Origin: Paenibacillus profundus
GTDB taxonomy: Bacteria; Bacillota; Bacilli; Paenibacillales; Paenibacillaceae
Direction of reading: 5' to 3'
Assembly (NCBI RefSeq): GCF_021369635.1
Contig: NZ_JAJNBZ010000006.1
Coordinates: 1-64,000 of the forward strand
Length of the DNA stretch: 64,000 nucleotides
Part shown: positions 56,501 through 64,000 of the stretch, piece after piece
Layout of the letters: each line of letters starts with the position of its first letter
Position numbering within the stretch: the stretch's first letter is position 1
Position numbers and translations under genes: made by a program
Notes under the pieces: generated by a model
Database searches by the model: none
What the model was told of the DNA's origin: nothing
What the model saw: the letters and a program-made list of their open reading frames with translations, nothing else

Positions 56501-56999
56501 TCGGCTTGGCGCCGCTGGCATCCTGAAGATGTGCGCGCAGCCAATGGTCGTTGCCGTCACCATATACCCAGATACCAATTGTCTTCGGATAACCGTCAAT
56601 TGGCCTTCCGGCAGCGCCGGAAACATCCTTGAAATTCATATAAGCAGCCGAGGTGCCTTCCGTGCCCGTAAAGTCATACGGCAGCTTGGCGGAATGAAGA
56701 CCATGCCGGACCGGCTGCGGGCGTGACGACGGTACCAATGTGACGGAACCCGGCACCGCTCGTACGGACGACACGGCGATGTCCTGAATCTGCTCAAAAT
56801 CTTCGAGCAATGCTGCGCGGGTACCGATAGATGCAATTGCGTCTGCTTGAGGTTGTTCGATAATCCATGGTTGGGACGGTGGTGTCTCGGTTTCATCAGG
56901 GGAAGTTAATGCGAAAGCGCTTGCAAAAGTGCTGAACAGCATGAGGAGTGCCAACATCGAGACCATCATTTTACGGGCGGTGTGCCTTGTCGGAAACAA
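53535..56999 (-). CDS. Secreted family-10-like glycosidase (GHL10/DUF187) with Big2 repeats
   Basis: A 1154-residue exported protein; TTG 56999 is chosen because GGAGGG lies nine bases upstream. A signal peptide ends near FASAFA. It is followed by a carbohydrate-binding-like jelly roll (about 60-230), three Big2 domains (about 228-490), the GHL10 barrel (about 496-830; RAAWIASVENIDWPKKG, AVHFDDYFYPY), a fibronectin-type domain (about 880-975) and two more Big2 domains to the end. The barrel family acts on cell-wall or surface glycans. Big2 domains are typical cell-surface modules. It is a single-gene unit. Confidence 0.88.
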   Translation of the reverse strand: MFPTRHTARKMMVSMLALLMLFSTFASAFALTSPDETETPPSQPWIIEQPQADAIASIGTRAALLEDFEQIQDIAVSSVRAVPGSVTLVPSSRPQPVRHGLHSAKLPYDFTGTEGTSAAYMNFKDVSGAAGRPIDGYPKTIGIWVYGDGNDHWLRAHLQDASGAKPTVDFTASGGLNWNGWRYITANIPSNLTEPLRLNQIYLVETSDRNKNGGALYFDELRVFYGDTDVYELTLNGLTPMQVGETKRVNVLATYSGSKEPIDVTSDAQLASSDPAVAQVNLDGSVTALKEGTAHITARYRQASTAEYELAVGVEAPVIDKLDFYGLPNLPVGQTNQTEAFANYYGVPQPVKMLNGVVYDSSQANVASIDANGLVTALQQGTTVVRAVYGSLSSTYELTIEPALPKLQRIELSGLHSMTVGDTLQGKVLATYENQTEPIEVSSGVAYKSGNTQVAVIDANGFITALKVGVSVITATYEGKSAAVTLVVNAETTAPKRQLRAAWIASVENIDWPKKGVVTISEQKKYYVNLIGDLQASGMNAVVMQIKPTADAFYPSEYAPWSEWLTGVQGKDPGYDPLAFMIEETHKRNMEFHAWFNPYRVSMKADLSRLVEDHPARLHPDWVISYGGKLYFNPGIPEAKQFVTDSIMEVVRKYDIDAVHFDDYFYPYKVSGVEFPDGEAYRKYGAGFSDIADWRRDNVNSFIRRLSSEIKQVKPYVKFGISPFGVWRNMSTDPAGSDTAAGVQTYDDLFADTRLWIQEGWIDYIAPQIYWSFGFTPAAFEKLVDWWSKEVTGTHTQLYIGHADYKINANDDPVWKNPNELPNQLKYILNYDAVKGSMHFSATSVLDNPLGLRDRLIQDSYRFQALVPVMPWLDAKAPAAPRWTAAHVTDRGIHLAWQDNKDSDAGYYVLYRTVGSSTPNVNDPSQIILTVRKSGGPLLFTDTSAVTGETYTYAVTAVDRLHNESVPSDPIIVLNRAIVSIELSGEAEMKAGEQQSLQVIGIDGSGNRIPLAAGVTFTSDNERVTQVDGSSGIVTAKQAGKAVITARYGPFLKASLDIEVASKVKQPRRIEIGKLKPMKAGTSATLQITAYYADGTKQVVSSGVQWYSTDSKVAAIDRDSGKLRAIAKGKATIIAGYEGKTATERLVVTPFKHN

Positions 57000-57346
57000 T
57001 ACATCATTCCCTCCTTCATAATAGGAAATTATGCAGGTCGTCTCTTGAGGTCTGAAATAATATTTCACCATTCGTGGCAGATATAAGTTTATAATATTTC
57101 AAATTTGCTGTACATAGCGAAAAATGATTCATTTTGTTGAATTCGGAATACCACCAACATTTTAATGGAAAATGCGCAGGATTGTTCCGGGGTACGAAGA
57201 AAATTATTGACCTTTCGTTCCATTAATCATTATTGACTGTTCATTCCAGACACACTTCCCCTCTCCATTCAATAGGTTTAACTAGGATAAAAGGTTGAAC
57301 AGCACAGAAAGGAATGGAACTTGGGCCATCCCCTCTGCTCACCGTC
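57000..57346. other. Intergenic stretch upstream of the glycosidase
   Basis: AT-rich, with no coding signal on either strand. It presumably holds the glycosidase promoter. Confidence 0.4.
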
Positions 57347-57577
57347 CTATTCCTTGCCCAGCTTGTAGAACCGCTTTCCCGTCTGCGGATGGAAATATAC
57401 GGTGATCAAATCTCCGGTTGTTGGGTCATACGACACTTCCCCAGTAGAAATAAAGCCGGAAGGCACCACCGTGCCCTGCCTGTCGTCAAGCCGCCTATCC
57501 TTTTTCGCGGATGCGATCAACAGCCCGACGAAGACGATCAATTGAATCGCGCCATAGATGAGGATGAACTTCATCAT
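57347..57577 (-). CDS. Small membrane protein of unknown function
   Basis: A 76-residue protein. One N-terminal helix (FILIYGAIQLIVFVGLLIAS) is followed by a basic patch and a beta-rich tail (VSYDPTTGDLITVYFHPQTG) of YD-repeat flavour. Its ATG overlaps the stop of the YbjQ-like gene (ATGA), so the two are translated together and may work together. I do not recognise a family. Confidence 0.65.
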   Translation of the reverse strand: MMKFILIYGAIQLIVFVGLLIASAKKDRRLDDRQGTVVPSGFISTGEVSYDPTTGDLITVYFHPQTGKRFYKLGKE

Positions 57578-57906
57578 CGCGGCATCTTCTCTTTCTCCAC
57601 GACGACGGCTGTGCCGTAAGCCACGATTTCACTCATGTTACTGCCCACTTCGCCGGAATCGAACCTCATCATAATAATGGCGTTAGCCCCCATCGCCTGC
57701 GCATTGGCAACCATTCGATCGAGCGACTGCCGGCGCGCATCCTCCAGTAATTCCGTGTACTGCTTAATCTCGCCTCCGACCAGCCCTTTAAAAGCGGCAG
57801 CAATGTCCTTGCCGATTCCGCGCGCCCGCACCGTCAGTCCGAATACGGTCCCTTTCACTTCGACGATGTTATGCTGCGGCACGTGTTCTGTCGTCACGAT
57901 GATCAT
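57574..57906 (-). CDS. YbjQ/DUF74 family protein
   Basis: A 110-residue protein of the YbjQ (heavy-metal-binding-like) family. Signature segments are VKGTVFGLTVRARGIGKDI, LLEDARRQSLDRMVANAQAM and GANAIIMMRFDS. These form a small beta/alpha pentamer-like fold. The biological role is not established. GAGGGGG precedes the ATG. It is first of a two-gene unit. Confidence 0.88.
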   Translation of the reverse strand: MIIVTTEHVPQHNIVEVKGTVFGLTVRARGIGKDIAAAFKGLVGGEIKQYTELLEDARRQSLDRMVANAQAMGANAIIMMRFDSGEVGSNMSEIVAYGTAVVVEKEKMPR

Positions 57907-58030
57907 TGTCGTTCCCCCTCTGTCGATCTCTCTATCCTATATCATAAATCAAATCATCCATAGTACGAATGAACGCTTAGGTTCGTTCAATCAGGACAAC
58001 ATTTTTGTTGCGTAAATGCGGCGACACCCA

Positions 58031-59497
58031 TCATACGGAAAGACAGTGAATGTGGCGTATCAATATGGACAGCTCTATCATGGCCCGTTCCATCTCATCG
58101 AGCCCGGCATAGGCAAATGACAATCGCAGTTGCTTCTTGGCTGAACGATCATAAATATAACCCGGATTAATGAGAATGCCCCGCTTGAGCGCATGTTCGA
58201 ACAGTGCAGCCATGGAAATGTTGGCGTGCAACGTGACCCAAATGTAGAAGCCGCCTTGCGGCGTGCTCCAGGTGGCGAGATTAGACCAATGCGCGTCTAG
58301 CAGTTGCAGCATGCAATCGCGCCTCTCCTTCAACTGTCTGCGGATGGTTCGGCAATGCTCCGCATGCCATCCCGCCCCGAACCATTCCGCGGCGGCAGCC
58401 TGCGACAAGGAACTGGAGCCGTAATCGGTCTGCATTTTAATATCGGCCAACCGTTCGATAACCGGCTGTGGTCCGACGACCCATCCGATACGCAAGCCGG
58501 GACTAACAATCTTGGACATCGTGCCGACGTACAATACTTGCCCCTGCGTGTCCAGAGCGCGCAGCGGTGGCGGCGGAGCTTCGTGGCCGAACCATAGCTC
58601 TTCGTATGCGCCGTCTTCGAGAATCGGCAAGCCGATGCGTAGGCTCGTCTCCAACAGATCCCGTCTTCTCTTATCGCTCATGACCGTCCCTGTCGGATTA
58701 TGAAAGGTAGGAATCGTATAGAGCAGCGAAGCGTCATATTGCCGTTTGAACCGCTCGACATGGGACACTTGCAGCCCGGACTCGTCCATCGGCAAGCCAA
58801 TGAGCTTCATCCCCGCGGATTGAAAGGCGTGAATCGAATATAAATAAGATGGCTTTTCAAGCAGCATTGTCGAGCCTTTTTCCAACAGACCGGCAGAGAT
58901 AAGCTGGAAAGCCTGCAACGAGCCGGACACAATCAAAATAGTGGACGGCGGCGCGGAAATGCCTACCCTCTGCAGATGGGCGCTCACTTGCGAACGAAGC
59001 GCATAGGTGCCCAACGCTTCTTCATAGCCGAGAGGCATATGTTGCCGTGCCAGTTCAGCAAACAACAGTCGAACCTGTTCCTGCGGCAGCAGCTCTGGGG
59101 ACAATTCACCCGTCCCGAGTCGAATCATCGTCGGATCGAATTCCATTCGGTTAATCGTCTGGATCGTCGGCAGATTCGGATAGTGAACACCGTCCTCCAC
59201 ATATGCATTCCAATTCGGCGGCGGCGGTGACTCCCACTGACGTTCCGGCTGGTGATGAATGATTGTCGTTCCGCCCCCGCTTTTCCCTGCGATATATCCT
59301 TGTGATGTCAAGTGTTCCAAAGCCATAATCAGTGTGCTTCGATTCACTTGAAAAGCCGCTGCCAAGGCACGCTGAGAAGGCAGCTTCATGCCCACCGTCC
59401 ATTCCCCGCTCGTTATCTTTTCTTTCATGAACCCTTCAATCTGTTGGTATAACGGAATCGATGAAGACGGATCTGGCTTCCAATCGATCTTATCCAC
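58031..59497 (-). CDS. MocR/PdxR-type GntR-aminotransferase regulator
   Basis: A 488-residue regulator. The GntR winged helix covers about 5-75 (IPLYQQIEGFMKEKITSGEW, LPSQRALAAAFQVNRSTL). It is fused to a type I aminotransferase domain (about 110-480) with PLP residues in TFHNPTGT, LEDGAYEE and the Schiff-base lysine in VGTMSKIVSPGLRIGW. The GTG at 59497 follows GGGAGAG by nine bases. It is divergent from a LysE exporter gene, which it likely controls in response to an amino-compound. Confidence 0.9.
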   Translation of the reverse strand: MDKIDWKPDPSSSIPLYQQIEGFMKEKITSGEWTVGMKLPSQRALAAAFQVNRSTLIMALEHLTSQGYIAGKSGGGTTIIHHQPERQWESPPPPNWNAYVEDGVHYPNLPTIQTINRMEFDPTMIRLGTGELSPELLPQEQVRLLFAELARQHMPLGYEEALGTYALRSQVSAHLQRVGISAPPSTILIVSGSLQAFQLISAGLLEKGSTMLLEKPSYLYSIHAFQSAGMKLIGLPMDESGLQVSHVERFKRQYDASLLYTIPTFHNPTGTVMSDKRRRDLLETSLRIGLPILEDGAYEELWFGHEAPPPPLRALDTQGQVLYVGTMSKIVSPGLRIGWVVGPQPVIERLADIKMQTDYGSSSLSQAAAAEWFGAGWHAEHCRTIRRQLKERRDCMLQLLDAHWSNLATWSTPQGGFYIWVTLHANISMAALFEHALKRGILINPGYIYDRSAKKQLRLSFAYAGLDEMERAMIELSILIRHIHCLSV

Positions 59498-59539
59498 GAG
59501 GCAACACTCTCCCGTACCCTTATCGTCTTCCAATTATAA

Positions 59540-59575
59540 TGTTTGGTTGGGCTGCTATACAACCAAATGGTTGGG
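59540..59575. promoter_or_regulatory. Candidate operator between MocR and LysE genes
   Basis: GGTTG, CAACC and GGTTG occur in sequence (TTGGTTGGGC...ACAACCAAATGGTTGGGG), giving overlapping direct and inverted repeats in the only spacer shared by the two divergent genes. It fits a MocR-type binding site by position. Confidence 0.45.
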
Positions 59576-59654
59576 GACAATCCGCTGCAGATCATATATC
59601 CTTGATGCTGAACAACGCGTTGATTCAGTACAGCATGGAGAAAGAGGAATTAGA

Positions 59655-60272
59655 ATGACAGAAGCTTTTGTGCACGGTGTATTGCTCGCCTTCGGGTTAA
59701 TTCTTCCGTTAGGTGTTCAAAATGTGTTTATTTTCAACCAAGGAGCGATTCAGCCGCGCTTCGTCAAGGTGGTTCCGGTCATCATAACGGCCGCGCTCTG
59801 TGATACGCTGCTCATTTCGTTGGCGGTAGGCGGCGTATCCCTGCTTATATTGCAATGGACGTGGTTAAAAAGCCTGCTCTATGTCGCCGGGTTCATCTTT
59901 TTGCTCTACATGGGATGGAGCCTGTGGAAAGCTGAGGTCGCGACGGATCAGAGCGAACATGGGCAGCTATCCGTCAAAAGGCAGGTACTCTTCGCATTGT
60001 CGGTGTCACTCTTGAACCCGCACGCCCTGCTGGATACTGTCGGCGTTATCGGCACGAATTCACTTCAATACACCGGGACGGACAAGTGGGCCTTCATCGG
60101 GGCGACGATTGGCGTGTCGTGGTTGTGGTTTATCGGCTTAGCCATTGCTGGCCGGCTTCTCCGGACGTTGGACCATTCCGGCAAGTGGATGAGCGGATTG
60201 AACAAAATCTCGGCGCTAACGATCTGGCTCATCGCTTTGTATATGGGCGTAACGATGATAATGTCCTTATGA
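59655..60272 (+). CDS. LysE/ArgO-family amino acid exporter
   Basis: A 205-residue membrane protein with about six helices and the LysE signature LLAFGLILPLGVQNVFIFNQG (about 8-28), then LLNPHALLDTVGVIGT. It exports basic amino acids or relatives. ATG 59655 has AGAGGA upstream; longer in-frame extensions overlap the regulator gene and are rejected. It is divergent from the MocR-type regulator, as is common for such exporters. Confidence 0.9.
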   Translation: MTEAFVHGVLLAFGLILPLGVQNVFIFNQGAIQPRFVKVVPVIITAALCDTLLISLAVGGVSLLILQWTWLKSLLYVAGFIFLLYMGWSLWKAEVATDQSEHGQLSVKRQVLFALSVSLLNPHALLDTVGVIGTNSLQYTGTDKWAFIGATIGVSWLWFIGLAIAGRLLRTLDHSGKWMSGLNKISALTIWLIALYMGVTMIMSL

Positions 60273-60605
60273 AAAAACAATTTATTTTATGCAGTTAAAC
60301 GTTTATTTAATATCGATAATTATTAAGGGTGGCCGCACAACAATAAATGCCGTTACCAGCGATTGAGTGAAGCTTAAACGGATGCCTAAGGGCTCCATGA
60401 GCTTCGCTGCTGCCATTTTCTAAGGTGAAAGAAAGTGCAGGAACAAGCTCTTCGTTACATGACATGCTTTGTATAAATGGATGGATAAGCACACCCGAAA
60501 CATATTAAGGGTTGTTTTACTATTTGATTCGCCGTTTCTGCGAGAAAGAATCTATCATATTTTATAGTAGATATTATTATTTCTTATATTGGGAGGTTAG
60601 CTCCT
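60273..60605. other. Intergenic stretch ahead of the SHAEG protein gene
   Basis: A 61-codon reverse frame (60307-60492) lacks a ribosome site and is not supported. CATATTTTA at 60556-60564 matches a SigK-type -10 (CATANNNTA), but I see no matching -35. Otherwise nothing. Confidence 0.35.
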
Positions 60606-62552
60606 ATGTCATGTAATCAACAGCCGAGCGGAGCTTGTTCCGATGCAGAAGGTTCCAATACGACGGCAAAAGGATTTGCATCCCATGCGGAAGGAGCAAG
60701 CGCAACCGCCTTTGGCGACGCTTCTCATGCAGAAGGATCAACAACGAAGGCACGCGGATTCGTGTCCCATGCCGAAGGAGCTCTAACTACGGCAAGCGGA
60801 GACGCCTCTCACGCAGAGGGCTCAACAACGACAGCAAGCGGGTTCGTGTCTCATGCGGAAGGGGCAAATACCATTGCTGGAGGCGACGCATCTCATGCCG
60901 AGGGTTCAATGACAACGGCAAATGGATTCGCGACACATGCGGAAGGATTTCAGACGAACGCGAGCGGCAATGCTTCTCACGCGGAAGGCTCGCAAACAAC
61001 GGCGGCAGGAGAAAATTCACACGTTGAAGGCTTTAAAACGCAGACCACTGTGAACGGCATGAATGCTCATGCCGAAGGTGAAGAAACGATTGCCAGCGGG
61101 AGAGCTTCACATGCCGAAGGCAACCAGACGGAAGCAAGCGGCGATTATTCCCATGCGGAAGGGGAATTTACTTCCGCGAGGGGGAAAAGTTCTCATGCCG
61201 AAGGATCAGGTTCATCGGCAGATGGGGAAAGCGCACATGTCGAAGGACGTGGTTCCTATGCGAGTGGGCTTGCCGCTCATGCCGAAGGATATACATGTTT
61301 CGCTAAAGGATCTGGTTCTCATGCCGAGGGATTTAGCACAGTAGCTGAGGGATCAGCTACTCATACGGAAGGACAAAATACCCGTACATTCGGTTCTGGC
61401 TGTCACGCGGAAGGTTTTGGAACTCTGGCAAGCGGGGAAGCTTGTCATGCCGAGGGCATACAGACCGAAGCATATTGGCAAGCCAGCCATGCCGAAGGAA
61501 TAGGCACTGTAGCAAGCGGCTACGGCTCCCATACAGAAGGTTTATACACAAGCGCAAGCTTTACTGCCGACCATGCCGAAGGTTATTATACAAAAGCTTA
61601 CGGAGGGGCGTCCCATGCCGAAGGAGGCAGAACATTAGCAGATGGAGACTACTCTCATGCTGAGGGGTATCAAACACAAACGACGAAAACAGGGATAAAT
61701 GCTCATGCAGAAGGTGAAGAGACCATCGCCAGCGGGACAAATACCCATGTCGAGGGGTACAAATCCGAGGCAAGCGGACTTGAGGCTCACGCTCAGAATA
61801 CGAGTACGGTAGCAAGCGGAGCTTCCTCTCATGCAGAAGGCAACAGCACCACCACCAACGAATTTGCGAGAGCTCATATCATGGGGATAAATGGTGCCGC
61901 AAACGAAGAAAACGCCTGGTTTCTGGCCAACGGAGCAATTCCATACGACCCGAATGGCATCGTGGCGAAAATATCCGGCGATGGCAGTGCACGCTTTGAC
62001 AACAGCGTTACCGGCTCCTTCTTCAGCCCCATTGCCGGAGCCTGCAATTATGCCGAAATGTTCGAGACTACAGATGGACAGACCATTGATGTAGGATATT
62101 TTGTAACTCTCGACGGCGATAAAATCCGAAAGGCTGACACCAGTGATAATTATATCTTGGGTATTACCAGCTTCAATTATGGAATACTGGGAGATGCGGC
62201 AGATACAAGTTGCAGCAAATTCCTCTATGACGAGTGGAATCGAATTCAATATCACGATGTCGTCATTCCTTCTATTACAAGGGAAGAACGCGTCATCGAA
62301 CCGGAACGCACAGAATCAAGACCGATATTGAATCCGGATTGGGTACAAAGCCAGAAATGCGCATCCCGCCTCGAGAAGCCTGAGTGGGCAGCCGTCGGTC
62401 TGAATGGGAAACTGCTCGTCCGCGATGACGGCACCTGCCAAGTCAACGGTTATTGCAAGCCTGACAACGAAGGGATTGCTACCGCTGCCGAGCAGGGATA
62501 TCGGGTAATGAAGCGGACGGGACCGAATCAGATTTTAGTCTTGTTCAGATAG
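60606..62552 (+). CDS. SHAEG-repeat protein with peptidase G2 autocleavage domain
   Basis: A 648-residue protein. Residues about 10-420 are some 29 copies of a 14-residue unit, (S/A)HAEG-xxTxASGxx, a trimeric-adhesin-like left-handed coil; two units are 16 long. It is followed by IMGINGAANEENAWFLANG and a C-terminal peptidase G2/IMC-type domain (about 430-648) related to phage tail-appendage autoprocessing domains. No signal peptide is present. GGGAGG precedes the start. It probably forms a self-cleaving trimeric fibre. Whether it belongs to a spore coat, phage relic or cell surface is not shown. Confidence 0.82.
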   Translation: MSCNQQPSGACSDAEGSNTTAKGFASHAEGASATAFGDASHAEGSTTKARGFVSHAEGALTTASGDASHAEGSTTTASGFVSHAEGANTIAGGDASHAEGSMTTANGFATHAEGFQTNASGNASHAEGSQTTAAGENSHVEGFKTQTTVNGMNAHAEGEETIASGRASHAEGNQTEASGDYSHAEGEFTSARGKSSHAEGSGSSADGESAHVEGRGSYASGLAAHAEGYTCFAKGSGSHAEGFSTVAEGSATHTEGQNTRTFGSGCHAEGFGTLASGEACHAEGIQTEAYWQASHAEGIGTVASGYGSHTEGLYTSASFTADHAEGYYTKAYGGASHAEGGRTLADGDYSHAEGYQTQTTKTGINAHAEGEETIASGTNTHVEGYKSEASGLEAHAQNTSTVASGASSHAEGNSTTTNEFARAHIMGINGAANEENAWFLANGAIPYDPNGIVAKISGDGSARFDNSVTGSFFSPIAGACNYAEMFETTDGQTIDVGYFVTLDGDKIRKADTSDNYILGITSFNYGILGDAADTSCSKFLYDEWNRIQYHDVVIPSITREERVIEPERTESRPILNPDWVQSQKCASRLEKPEWAAVGLNGKLLVRDDGTCQVNGYCKPDNEGIATAAEQGYRVMKRTGPNQILVLFR

Positions 62553-62609
62553 AATCGGGGATCATTTTCTAAGCATAAGTCTGCTTACAACTGCGTTAAC
62601 TTGCTAAAA

Positions 62610-62650
62610 AAGGGCCTTGAGTCTAAAGTGTGTAGAATCAAGGCCCTTCT
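62610..62650. terminator. Convergent terminator
   Basis: AAGGGCCTTGA pairs with TCAAGGCCCTT, with A-run left and CT-rich tail right. It is placed to serve both the SHAEG gene and the reverse-strand zinc-ribbon gene. Confidence 0.75.
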
Positions 62651-62756
62651 CTGTGTGATTATGGTTGAAAAACAGGCGCATCAATTACGACTAGCTGACT
62701 GTGGCTCTATCAATCAATCGAACCATCCGCTTCGTATCGGCTATAAGACTATCTAG

Positions 62757-62939
62757 CTAAGCATCGTCTACTCTTTCCTGAGTTGCTTTCACGCACTTTT
62801 TACATACCTGAATGGATGTTCCGTCCGATTTGGTTTGCGTATACAGCAGCTTGATTCGAGTGCTTCCGCACACGGGACAAGTCCCTCTGCCGTGACTCGG
62901 CATATTCCATAATACTTTTCCTCGTTTGGTCTTTGCCAT
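62757..62939 (-). CDS. Small zinc-ribbon protein
   Basis: A 60-residue protein (ATG 62939) with a treble-clef or ribbon pair: CPVCGSTR near 20 and CKKC near 47. It is basic otherwise (MAKTKRGKVLWN). It may bind RNA or be a ribosome-associated factor; no named family recognised. GAGGAG lies 12 bases upstream; a longer start at 62966 has no site. Confidence 0.65.
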   Translation of the reverse strand: MAKTKRGKVLWNMPSHGRGTCPVCGSTRIKLLYTQTKSDGTSIQVCKKCVKATQERVDDA

Positions 62940-62989
62940 TTTGTTCGATATCTCCTCTTTATTCATTTCGTTTATTTATCTTCTATCTT

Positions 62990-63970
62990 CTATCTTCGTT
63001 CCGGAGTGACACCTCGTGAAAGCCTTACATCATGAACGACTTGCTTCATCTGGCATATGGCTGCCTGCTCTGCATCCTTGGCTTCCTGAAAACAGCGGGC
63101 TATTTCCAGCCGGATCGGCATTGTTGTTGGTTCGTCGGCAAGACATAACGCGAGCAGCCGATTGATGTCCTCATACATGCGGCATACCTGCGCATAATAG
63201 CTTGCCACAAGCTCCAATCCCGCCATTTCTGGCTGCATCGACTGAACATACTGCGCAATATAGCGTTTGAACACACCGTACATCCGAATCGTCCGGGCAG
63301 CCCCGTCCCAATCGAACTCGCCTTCGCGAAACGCCTCGATCAAGACGTCATACGCGTGTTCTCCGCAAGCGAATTGATCCGCACATAGTGCAGTGTCATG
63401 ATGTTCCCATTGATAAATTGCCTGTACAAAGGATTCCTTGACCAAGTCCCGAATATCGAACGCAATGCGTTCTGCACCGAATAATTGACAGAAACTAAGC
63501 GGCGATTGCCCTTGTCCCAGCGTGTCGAATGAAATGGATTGATTGGATTTCCCCGCCGAATCGACCGCATAGAACAGCCTGTTGTCATCGTCATACCCGT
63601 ACAAGGACATGAATTGATCCTGCCATACGACGACGCCTACCCCTTGGTCAATGGAATGCATTGCTTCCTTCACCACATGCTGACGATAAATCGGCACGAG
63701 CGGGTGGTCGGCATAGCCCGCATACGTCTCTGAGTATACGCCGACGAAATCAGCAGCCAAGTAATGCTGCGCACACCAATCATAGGCGAATATGGACACG
63801 GCAGACAATTGCCGGTGAACGCTGAAGCGGAACGCGAGCGCGGACATGCATGCCAACGCGTATTTCGGATACGTGGTCAGCCCGGCAGCGTGCAGCACAG
63901 CATGAAATTGATCGATGAACGTATTCGTCTCCGGTTCAACCTTGAACGGAGACAGCTTGATGACGGACAC
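62990..63970 (-). CDS. C39-like/BtrH-type protein of unknown function
   Basis: A 326-residue cytoplasmic protein starting at GTG behind GGAGGAG. The first 170 residues follow the layout of C39/BtrH-type domains: ALACMSALAFRFS near 40, VVVWQDQFMSLYGYDDD near 120 and YAVDSAGKS. The catalytic cysteine and histidine are not clearly conserved, so activity is doubtful. The C-terminal part is helical. Such proteins often sit beside non-ribosomal peptide genes, which might continue beyond base 64000. Confidence 0.45.
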   Translation of the reverse strand: MSVIKLSPFKVEPETNTFIDQFHAVLHAAGLTTYPKYALACMSALAFRFSVHRQLSAVSIFAYDWCAQHYLAADFVGVYSETYAGYADHPLVPIYRQHVVKEAMHSIDQGVGVVVWQDQFMSLYGYDDDNRLFYAVDSAGKSNQSISFDTLGQGQSPLSFCQLFGAERIAFDIRDLVKESFVQAIYQWEHHDTALCADQFACGEHAYDVLIEAFREGEFDWDGAARTIRMYGVFKRYIAQYVQSMQPEMAGLELVASYYAQVCRMYEDINRLLALCLADEPTTMPIRLEIARCFQEAKDAEQAAICQMKQVVHDVRLSRGVTPERR

Positions 63971-64000
63971 CTTCTTCTCTCCTCCCCCGCATGCGAACCT

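Noticed and set aside
60307..60492. 61-codon reverse frame upstream of the SHAEG gene
   Set aside because: No ribosome site and no recognised motif; kept only as a note.
60606..61860. 42-bp repeats considered as a CRISPR array or DNA satellite
   Set aside because: The periodicity is that of the SHAEG protein repeat; there are no constant-repeat/variable-spacer units and codons vary silently.

Overview
The window looks like a chromosomal segment of an endospore-forming Paenibacillaceae bacterium, most likely Paenibacillus. The evidence is spore genes (SpoVAD, a DUF421+DUF1657 protein, a DUF1657 protein, a YjcZ-type peptide), barnase/barstar, VanY, Ctc/L25, UppP and CorA homologues of Bacillales type, strong AGGAGG-type ribosome sites, frequent TTG/GTG starts, and moderate GC in the core against clearly AT-rich accessory DNA. 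The genus is inferred; no rRNA or tRNA was seen.

Bases 1-19400 are accessory DNA. In order they hold the end of an IS256-type element, an IS1595-type transposase with an alpha/beta-hydrolase neighbour that interrupts an older TniB-like ATPase gene, a GNAT acetyltransferase, a helicase remnant, and a gene-poor stretch with strong palindromes. A two-component cassette follows (OmpR regulator, DUF885 metallohydrolase, histidine kinase). A second, partial copy of that cassette (186 bp of the regulator tail plus a truncated DUF885 gene) comes next.

The central discovery is a complete Tn7-like transposon at 9951-19363 (9,413 bp). Its ends have the form TGT-N5-GACAAG, each end has two inward-facing 19-bp sites, and it is flanked by a perfect 5-bp target duplication (AAGGA). 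It carries a Gabija-like defence pair (OLD-family ATPase/TOPRIM nuclease plus UvrD-like helicase) followed by tnsA, tnsB, a frameshifted tnsC and tniQ. It sits inside an older CTTGTCC/GGGACAAG-bordered scar that had already cut the DUF885 gene.

From about 19.8 kb onward the window is mostly core-like: a chemoreceptor with a SigD-like promoter, a C39-like protein, an ACE-like metallopeptidase, a frameshifted secreted YcdB-like gene, an M28 membrane peptidase, YitT, an MFS transporter, and an ECF sigma/anti-sigma pair. A small antagonism island follows (secreted HNH toxin with SMI1/KNR4 immunity protein). Next come UppP, a VOC protein, an azoreductase, a NarL/GAF-kinase two-component system, a lipoprotein barnase with barstar, an oligopeptide-binding lipoprotein with a decayed paralogue, CorA, a YmaF-like protein and a phosphodiesterase lipoprotein. 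A spore cluster (spoVAD, 2Duf-type gene, DUF1657, YjcZ-type) follows.

The right end holds a VanY carboxypeptidase, L25/Ctc, a large secreted family-10-like glycosidase with five Big2 repeats, a small YbjQ pair, a divergent MocR/LysE pair, a 29-repeat SHAEG protein with a peptidase G2 domain, a zinc-ribbon protein and a second C39-like protein. Two intergenic regions (52.1 and 53.2 kb) carry degenerate tandem repeats.
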